Shown here piece after piece: positions 1 to 4,063 of a stretch of 6,834 bases of DNA; the stretch's first letter is position 1, and each line of letters starts with the position of its first letter. The notes below the pieces were generated by a model. It was not told the DNA's origin, searched no databases, and was given only the letters and a program-made list of their open reading frames with translations. The translations under genes were made by a program, and so were the position numbers. Origin of the DNA: Erysipelotrichaceae bacterium (lineage in GTDB: Bacteria > Bacillota_I > Bacilli_A > Erysipelotrichales > Erysipelotrichaceae); NCBI GenBank assembly GCA_017418585.1, contig JAFONG010000127.1, positions 1-6,834 of the forward strand, in the 5' to 3' direction.

Positions 1-354
1 CGCGTATATGCTGTCTTCCATGGAAGAGATATACGGCTCTACCGTACTGGTATAGAAATCAGGAAGCGTTTTGATGAAATCGGCAAGCTTGCTGATGCCA
101 AGAGAAACGATCAGGATGATGATCAGCAGGACCAGCAGATAGATCAGCGTCAGAGTAATGCCTCTGTAGAGTTTTCTGTCGTTCTTAAAAAACCTTTTGT
201 TTGCCTTGACGGCTGCATAGGCAAAAAGGAAGCCCATGATAAAAGGAAGCAGAAGCCCCAGCAGATAGTTCACACTGAAATAGACGATGCCGAAGATGAC
301 GGCTATATACAAAACGTTGATAATCAGTTCTTTCTTTTTCTCCATACTGTTCAT
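1..354 (-). CDS. AI-2E family / YtvI-like membrane protein, N-terminal part only
   Basis: This is the first 118 codons of a gene reading off the left edge, so the C-terminal part is missing. After a short basic N-terminus come three strongly hydrophobic segments, at about residues 11-29, 31-49 and 66-86. The first two form a hairpin with the LLLPFIMGFLFAY type of sequence at 35-46, followed by a basic loop (AVKANKRFFKNDRK), a third helix, and an amphipathic stretch (SKLADFIKTLPDF). This order is typical of the N-terminus of the AI-2E transporter family (UPF0118, including sporulation protein YtvI), whose members usually have about 350 residues and eight helices. Substrates in this family vary, so none is assigned. 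The start is ambiguous. A GGAG lies only 2 nt before the ATG at 354 but 11 nt before an in-frame ATG at 345; neither spacing is ideal. A TAAAAT at 366-361 could be a -10 element, but no good -35 accompanies it. The gene lies 42 bp downstream of the pyrophosphatase-like gene, beyond a terminator. Confidence 0.72.
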   Translation of the reverse strand, partial: MNSMEKKKELIINVLYIAVIFGIVYFSVNYLLGLLLPFIMGFLFAYAAVKANKRFFKNDRKLYRGITLTLIYLLVLLIIILIVSLGISKLADFIKTLPDFYTSTVEPYISSMEDSIYA

Positions 355-379
355 AACTCCATTTTAAGCCAAAAGTCCC

Positions 380-403
380 AAAAAAAGTAGCTGTCGCTAC
401 TCT
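380..403 (-). terminator. Rho-independent terminator overlapping the stop codon of the pyrophosphatase-like gene
   Basis: Read on the minus strand, AGTAGC (401-396), loop GACA and GCTACT (391-386) form a perfect 6-bp hairpin. It can extend by a G-U and an A-T pair. Seven T residues follow (386-380, the first shared with the stem). The TAG stop at 399-397 lies inside the 5' arm, so the terminator begins before the gene ends. It should separate this gene from the membrane protein gene starting at 354. The stem is short, so some read-through is possible. Confidence 0.75.
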
Positions 404-783
404 GTTTCACCCCACGCAGGAATGATCTTGCCTCTTTTCAGCAGGACCGATTTCTGATAGTCGGTACAGTTCAGGAAACGGAGTATCTCCTCGCATTCCT
501 CGTCGTTTACGCCTACCAGCGCTTTCACTTCGAAACGCTTGTTGATGATATCGGCGCAAAGAACGATCGCATCGACTCTCTTGCCCTGCGGCGTCCTGAA
601 TACTTCCATCGGCGTTTCATTGTCGCTGTTTAACGTCTTAACATAGCCGAAGTCGCAAGGATAGTTCAAGGAAGGATACATCTTATGCGCACTGCCCTTT
701 TTGTTTGTCAACTTAAAATCGCCGGAAGAATACAAAGTATCTACCTTCTGCCAGAAATAAGCATTGTTTTCAAACTCTTTCAT
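397..783 (-). CDS. Inorganic pyrophosphatase-like protein, catalytic aspartates not conserved
   Basis: The 128-residue protein resembles the small 'inorganic pyrophosphatase' group annotated in many Bacillota, which have an FWQ-D-L start, a KGS-H-YP segment and a YP-D-GY core. Visible here are FWQKVDTLY (10-18), KGSAHKMYP (29-37), YPCDFGYV (41-48, equivalent to the YPxNYGY of class I pyrophosphatases), VDAIVLCADI (70-79) and a VKALVG strand followed by an acidic helix. Class I enzymes hold Mg2+ with the DxDPxD loop. Here the corresponding stretch reads N55-E-T-P-M-E60-V, so the first two aspartates are N and T and the third is a glutamate. It is also shorter than the roughly 170 residues of classical enzymes. 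Pyrophosphate hydrolysis is therefore doubtful; it could be a divergent hydrolase or a non-catalytic relative. The start is supported by GAGGT at 797-793, 9 nt upstream, and a good promoter lies just beyond. It is a single-gene unit with its own terminator. Confidence 0.7.
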   Translation of the reverse strand: MKEFENNAYFWQKVDTLYSSGDFKLTNKKGSAHKMYPSLNYPCDFGYVKTLNSDNETPMEVFRTPQGKRVDAIVLCADIINKRFEVKALVGVNDEECEEILRFLNCTDYQKSVLLKRGKIIPAWGETE

Positions 784-808
784 AACTTAACTACCTCAAA
801 ACATAAAC

Positions 809-837
809 AATATAACATAATAAAACATTATTGTAAA
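809..837 (-). promoter_or_regulatory. Sigma-A-type promoter with extended -10 for the pyrophosphatase-like gene
   Basis: On the minus strand, TTTACA (837-832) lies 17 bp from TATATT (814-809), which is preceded by TGT (817-815) to give an extended -10. Transcription should begin near 802, leaving a leader of about 20 nt that contains the GAGGT ribosome binding site (797-793). The -35 hexamer also forms one arm of an inverted repeat (832-863). Confidence 0.72.
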
Positions 838-863
838 TCTTTTCAGTTTTGAAAATTTTTACA
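832..863. repeat. Imperfect inverted repeat, 13-bp arms, between exonuclease stop and next promoter
   Basis: The arms TGTAAATCTTTTC (832-844) and GAAAATTTTTACA (851-863) are complementary except for two adjacent positions and are separated by 6 bp. The right arm contains the exonuclease stop (TAA, 861-859 on the minus strand). The left arm contains the -35 hexamer of the following promoter. It could be an operator or a weak AT-rich hairpin ending the exonuclease transcript. No T-run follows it on the minus strand, which argues against a standard terminator. Confidence 0.5.
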
Positions 864-1413
864 TGTTTGTTTTGAGACAGATTCTGGTTTTCTGCAGGAA
901 GTCTTCCACTTCATAGCACCGGTAAGCTTCCATGGCCTTCAGAAGAATCATCAGACAGGCAAAAGAATCCGACTTGGCGTTGTGATGAGACAGATCGATG
1001 TTGAGATATTCGGCTACCGTGTTGAGACGGTGATTGTACAGTTCGGGATATACTTTTCTGGATATGGAGACGGTATCAAGAAAATCAAAAGGGATGCGGT
1101 CCAGGCCGTAGACATCGCATACCGCATTGAGCACACCTACATCGAACAAGGCGTTATGCGCAACGACGACACTCCCCTTCAGGATTTCGCAGAGTTCCTC
1201 GTAGTAATAGACGAATTCCTGTTCGTTCTCCACATCTTCCGGATAGATGCCGTGGATGTGGGTATTGGTGAAATAATTGTAGCGGTAATGCGGCTTGAAA
1301 TACCATTCGAAGTTGTCCAGTATCTCCCCGTCTTCATAAATGGCGATGCCTAAAGAACAGGCCGAAGCGCTGCTGGCATTGGCTGTTTCAAAATCGATGG
1401 CCGTTATCCTCAT
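859..1413 (-). CDS. DnaQ-like 3'-5' exonuclease (DEDDh superfamily)
   Basis: The 184-residue protein consists essentially of one exonuclease domain. All three Exo motifs are intact: Exo I DFETAN with D7 and E9, Exo II HNALFD at 86-91 with D91, and Exo III H144-x-A-x-x-D149. This gives the DEDDh set of metal-binding acids plus the general-base histidine. The HGI...PEDV segment (54-61) after the second strand is also typical of this family. Such proteins remove nucleotides from 3' ends of DNA or RNA in the cytoplasm. There is no polymerase, BRCT or helicase domain, so it could be a stand-alone repair, proofreading-like or RNA-trimming nuclease; the exact substrate cannot be told. The start has AAAGG 6 nt upstream. 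The ATG overlaps the TGA of the upstream membrane protein gene (ATGA, 1413-1410), so the two are probably translationally coupled and transcribed from the promoter near 1860. Confidence 0.88.
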   Translation of the reverse strand: MRITAIDFETANASSASACSLGIAIYEDGEILDNFEWYFKPHYRYNYFTNTHIHGIYPEDVENEQEFVYYYEELCEILKGSVVVAHNALFDVGVLNAVCDVYGLDRIPFDFLDTVSISRKVYPELYNHRLNTVAEYLNIDLSHHNAKSDSFACLMILLKAMEAYRCYEVEDFLQKTRICLKTNM

Positions 1414-1850
1414 CTGTTTCCTTTCAGATGTTTCTCTTTCAGAAAACGGTTCATGGAGCTTTCAAACAAAGTCTTGGAAAAAGCTTCCAGCCTTTCCGTT
1501 GTACCGTCCTTCATTTCAATGTACAGATAGTCCCTGTTTGTTCCCCACTTGTAGTGCCAGGAAACGACATCTTCATAGTAGATCAAAAAACAGTTCTTCT
1601 TGTCTGCACGGTTATATAAAACAAGATAATCCTGATAGAATTCGATCAGTACGACTCTAGGCATGTAGGCCATGGCCATGATGGATGTTACGATCATCAT
1701 GGTGCCGTAGAGACTTGGTATTTTGAACAGAAAAGAAAGAAAACCAAGCAGCATCAGAAACAGAAAAATGACGTTGGGTTTGGCATCGATACGGCTGATC
1801 AGCAGATCGTCCGCAGGAAGATTGTAGGTTTTCAGTTCTTTGGATTTCAT
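1410..1850 (-). CDS. Small membrane protein with two helices and a cytosolic PH-like C-terminal domain
   Basis: I do not recognise a named family for this 146-residue protein. A polar N-terminus of about 25 residues is followed by two closely spaced hydrophobic helices, at about 26-43 and 48-65. A C-terminal region of about 80 residues then has alternating beta-like stretches (VVLIEFYQDYLVLYN, CFLIYYEDVVSWHY, DYLYIEMKDGTTERLEAF) and a final amphipathic helix (TLFESSMNRFLKEKH). A two-helix hairpin followed by such a barrel-plus-helix pattern is seen in YcxB-like and other bacterial PH-domain membrane proteins; this likeness is inference from pattern, not a match. It precedes the exonuclease gene with a 4-nt ATGA overlap. 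The ATG at 1850 is the only plausible start: the next methionines fall inside the helices. No Shine-Dalgarno precedes it, and an extended -10 ends 6 nt upstream, so the mRNA is probably leaderless. Confidence 0.75.
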   Translation of the reverse strand: MKSKELKTYNLPADDLLISRIDAKPNVIFLFLMLLGFLSFLFKIPSLYGTMMIVTSIMAMAYMPRVVLIEFYQDYLVLYNRADKKNCFLIYYEDVVSWHYKWGTNRDYLYIEMKDGTTERLEAFSKTLFESSMNRFLKEKHLKGNR

Positions 1851-1856
1851 AATTTT

Positions 1857-1865
1857 AGTATAGCA
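1857..1865 (-). promoter_or_regulatory. Extended -10 promoter for the membrane protein / exonuclease operon, predicted leaderless
   Basis: The minus strand reads TGC-TATACT (1865-1857), an extended -10 with five of six consensus bases in the hexamer. Six bases (AAAATT) separate it from the ATG at 1850, so normal initiation would fall on the A of the start codon. The expected -35 position (about 1885-1880, CTATTA) matches poorly, as is common for extended -10 promoters. That -35 region overlaps the -10 of the opposing tgt promoter. Confidence 0.6.
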
Positions 1866-1871
1866 TGTATA

Positions 1872-1880
1872 TGTTATGAT
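1872..1880 (+). promoter_or_regulatory. Extended -10 promoter for the tgt-queA operon, predicted leaderless
   Basis: The plus strand reads TGT-TATGAT (1872-1880), an extended -10 with five of six consensus bases in the hexamer. Initiation would be expected around 1887-1888, at the ATG of tgt at 1888. There is no convincing -35: the expected site at about 1852-1857 reads ATTTTA. The 37-bp intergenic gap leaves no room for a preQ1 riboswitch or a leader, and no Shine-Dalgarno sequence is present. Confidence 0.55.
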
Positions 1881-1887
1881 AATAGAT

Positions 1888-3021
1888 ATGAAAAACCCGG
1901 GATTTTCCTATGAACTGATCCATCAGGATAAGGGCTCCAAGGCGCGCTTGGGAAAGCTTCACGTTTTTGGCAAGACGGTTGATACGCCGGTTTTCATGCC
2001 GGTCGGAACACAGGCTACGGTGAAGTTTCTTTCATCCGATGACATCAAGGCGATCGGAGCTTCGATCATTCTGGGAAATACCTATCATTTATGGCTAAGA
2101 CCTGGTCCTGAGACATTAATCAAGGCCGGAGGTATACACTCTTTCATGAACTATGACGGACCTATCCTGACTGACAGCGGCGGTTTTCAGGTCTTTTCTC
2201 TGGCTGATTCCAGGAAGATCAAGGAGGAAGGCGTTTCCTTCAAGTCGCATCTCGACGGAAGCAGACTTTTCATGTCTCCCGAGGATTCCATCCGCATTCA
2301 GGAAGCCATCGGTTCCGATATCGCTATTTCGTTCGATGAATGTATCCCTTACCCTAGCACCTACGAATATGCCAGGGAATCGGTAGATAGAACACTCAGG
2401 TGGGCCAGACGCGGCCAGGATGCCCATACCAGAAAGAACCAGGCGCTGTTTGGAGTCGTTCAGGGTTCGGAGTATCCCGACTTAAGAAAGTACTGCGCCG
2501 AGAGACTGGTAGAAATGGATTTCGATGGCTATTCGATCGGCGGTACTTCGGTTGGCGAATCCAAGGAAACGCACTACAGAATGCTGGACTATACCCTGCC
2601 GTATCTTCCGGAAGACAAGCCGCGTTACGAGATGGGCATAGGTGCGATCAACGACATCCTGGAAGCCGTGGAAAGAGGCGTAGACATGTTCGACTGTGTA
2701 CTTCCTACCAGGATTGCCAGACATGGAACGCTGATGACTTCCCAGGGCAGGATCAACATCAAGAAAAACATCTACAAGGAAGATTTCACGCCGCTGGATC
2801 CGGAATGCGACTGCGAATGCTGCAGAAACTATACTAAAGCCTATCTGAATCATCTGTTCAGAAACGAGGAAGGACTGGGCAACAGACTGATGTCCATCCA
2901 CAACCTGCGTTTCCTGCTTCGTCTGATGGAAGGCATTCGGAAAGCGATCGCGGAAGACAGATTCATGGAATACAAGGAAGAAATACTCGGCCGTTACGGC
3001 TTTGATGAGAGAGGATTCTGA
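1888..3021 (+). CDS. tgt: Queuine/preQ1 tRNA-guanine transglycosylase
   Basis: Bacterial Tgt replaces guanine-34 in the anticodon of GUN-type tRNAs (Asp, Asn, His, Tyr) with preQ1, the first tRNA-level step of queuosine synthesis, in the cytosol. From the ATG at 1888 the protein has 377 residues, close to the usual 370-380 length. Signatures are intact: NTYHLWLRPG, TDSGGFQVFS with the active-site aspartate D96, the GGTSVGE loop, MFDCVLPTR with the nucleophile D269, and the zinc site C307-x-C309-x2-C312-x25-H338. An in-frame ATG at 1876 would add four residues, but it lies inside the predicted -10 element. The start at 1888 also puts the first conserved tyrosine (Y8) where I recall it in the B. 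subtilis protein. No ribosome binding site precedes either ATG. The TGA overlaps the queA ATG by one base. The GGTSVGE loop is usually GGLAVGE or GGLSVGE, a minor variation. Confidence 0.96.
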   Translation: MKNPGFSYELIHQDKGSKARLGKLHVFGKTVDTPVFMPVGTQATVKFLSSDDIKAIGASIILGNTYHLWLRPGPETLIKAGGIHSFMNYDGPILTDSGGFQVFSLADSRKIKEEGVSFKSHLDGSRLFMSPEDSIRIQEAIGSDIAISFDECIPYPSTYEYARESVDRTLRWARRGQDAHTRKNQALFGVVQGSEYPDLRKYCAERLVEMDFDGYSIGGTSVGESKETHYRMLDYTLPYLPEDKPRYEMGIGAINDILEAVERGVDMFDCVLPTRIARHGTLMTSQGRINIKKNIYKEDFTPLDPECDCECCRNYTKAYLNHLFRNEEGLGNRLMSIHNLRFLLRLMEGIRKAIAEDRFMEYKEEILGRYGFDERGF

Positions 3022-4046
3022 TGAAACTCAGTGATTTTGATTTTGAACTTCCTGAAGAGCTGATTGCTCAGCATCCTACGGAGAAAAGAGACAATTCCAG
3101 ACTTCTTATTCTGCACAAGAATACCGGAGAGATCGAACACAGACATTTCTACGACATTATCAACTATCTGAAGCCGGGAGATGTCCTTGTCAGAAACAAT
3201 TCCAAAGTCATTCCTGCACGTCTTTATGGAACCAAGAAGGATACGGGAGCCAAGGTCGAAGTTCTGATCCTGAAGATGCAGGGCGACATCTGCGAATGTC
3301 TGTGCGGGAACGCCAAGGCGATCAAGACCGGGACAGTCATTGAATTCTCCGATAAACTCTATGGCGAATGCATTGAAAGAAAAGAAGAAGGGATCCGGAT
3401 CTTCCGGATGCACTCTCAGGGAATATTCCTGGAAGTACTCAACGAGATCGGGCTGATGCCTACGCCTCCCTACATTCATGAGAAACTGCAGGACAAAGAC
3501 CGTTACAACAACGTCTACGCCAGGATCAACGGCTCCGCCGCCTGCCCTACGGCCGGTCTGCACTTTACGGAAGAACTGATAGAAAAGATCAAAGAGAAAG
3601 GCATTGAAGTTCTGGATCTTACTCTGCATGTCGGGCTGGGAACATTCAAGCCGGTCAAGGAAGACAACATCGAAGACCATGTGATGCATTCGGAATACTA
3701 CAGCATGTCCGCCGATACGGCCGAAAGACTGAATCTGGCTAAAAAGGAAGGAAGACGGATCATCGCAGTCGGTACGACTTCAACCAGAACCCTGGAAACA
3801 GTCATGAACCGTTTCGGTGAATTCCGGGAATGTTCCGGAGATACCGCCATCTTCATTTATCCGCCGTATGAATTCAAGGCAATAGATGCCCAGATCACCA
3901 ATTTCCATCTGCCTAAGTCCACGCTGATCATGATGATTGCGGCAGAGTGTTCCAGAGAAATGATCCTGAATGCCTATCGGATCGCCATAGAAAACAAATA
4001 CCGTTTCTTCTCCTTTGGAGATTCCATGTTTATCGATAACGAATAA
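3021..4046 (+). CDS. queA: S-adenosylmethionine:tRNA ribosyltransferase-isomerase
   Basis: QueA transfers and isomerises the ribosyl moiety of S-adenosylmethionine onto preQ1-tRNA to give epoxyqueuosine-tRNA. The 341-residue length is normal for the family. Signatures in order are DFDFELPEELIAQ-P at the N-terminus, RDNSRLLIL (23-31), NNSKVIPARL (59-68), GSAACPTAGLHFT (171-183), LTLHVGLGTFKPV (200-212), VGTTSTRTLE (250-259), FIYPPYEFK (278-286), TNFHLPKST (293-301) and the C-terminal RFFSFGDSM. Several normally rigid motifs differ slightly: GSAAAPTAGLHF has C175, and the usual YQTVYA reads YNNVYA (162-167). Its ATG shares one base with the tgt stop (TGATG). A strong GAGAGGA lies 5 nt upstream (3009-3015), inside the end of tgt, so translation is well supported and probably coupled. 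The common order in Bacillota is queA then tgt; here it is reversed. Confidence 0.95.
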   Translation: MKLSDFDFELPEELIAQHPTEKRDNSRLLILHKNTGEIEHRHFYDIINYLKPGDVLVRNNSKVIPARLYGTKKDTGAKVEVLILKMQGDICECLCGNAKAIKTGTVIEFSDKLYGECIERKEEGIRIFRMHSQGIFLEVLNEIGLMPTPPYIHEKLQDKDRYNNVYARINGSAACPTAGLHFTEELIEKIKEKGIEVLDLTLHVGLGTFKPVKEDNIEDHVMHSEYYSMSADTAERLNLAKKEGRRIIAVGTTSTRTLETVMNRFGEFRECSGDTAIFIYPPYEFKAIDAQITNFHLPKSTLIMMIAAECSREMILNAYRIAIENKYRFFSFGDSMFIDNE

Positions 4047-4063
4047 AACATTAAGGTAACAAT

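Noticed and set aside
831..864. BirA (biotin repressor) operator
   Set aside because: The TTGTAAA/TTTACA outline is there, but the CC and GG bases of the operator are missing and no biotin gene is adjacent.
838..866. Rho-independent terminator after the exonuclease gene
   Set aside because: The hairpin is AT-rich with mismatches and is not followed by a T-run on the minus strand. It is listed only as an inverted repeat.
982..1353. Plus-strand open frame of 123 codons opposite the exonuclease gene
   Set aside because: It lies wholly antisense to a gene with complete catalytic motifs, has no ribosome binding site and resembles no known protein.
1851..1887. preQ1 riboswitch ahead of tgt
   Set aside because: The gap is only 37 bp, AT-rich, and filled by two promoter elements; no pseudoknot-forming stem and A-rich tail is visible.
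2994..3689. Minus-strand open frame of 231 codons opposite queA
   Set aside because: Long, but entirely antisense to a clearly conserved gene. Its sequence shows no family motif, and long antisense frames are expected from the codon use here.
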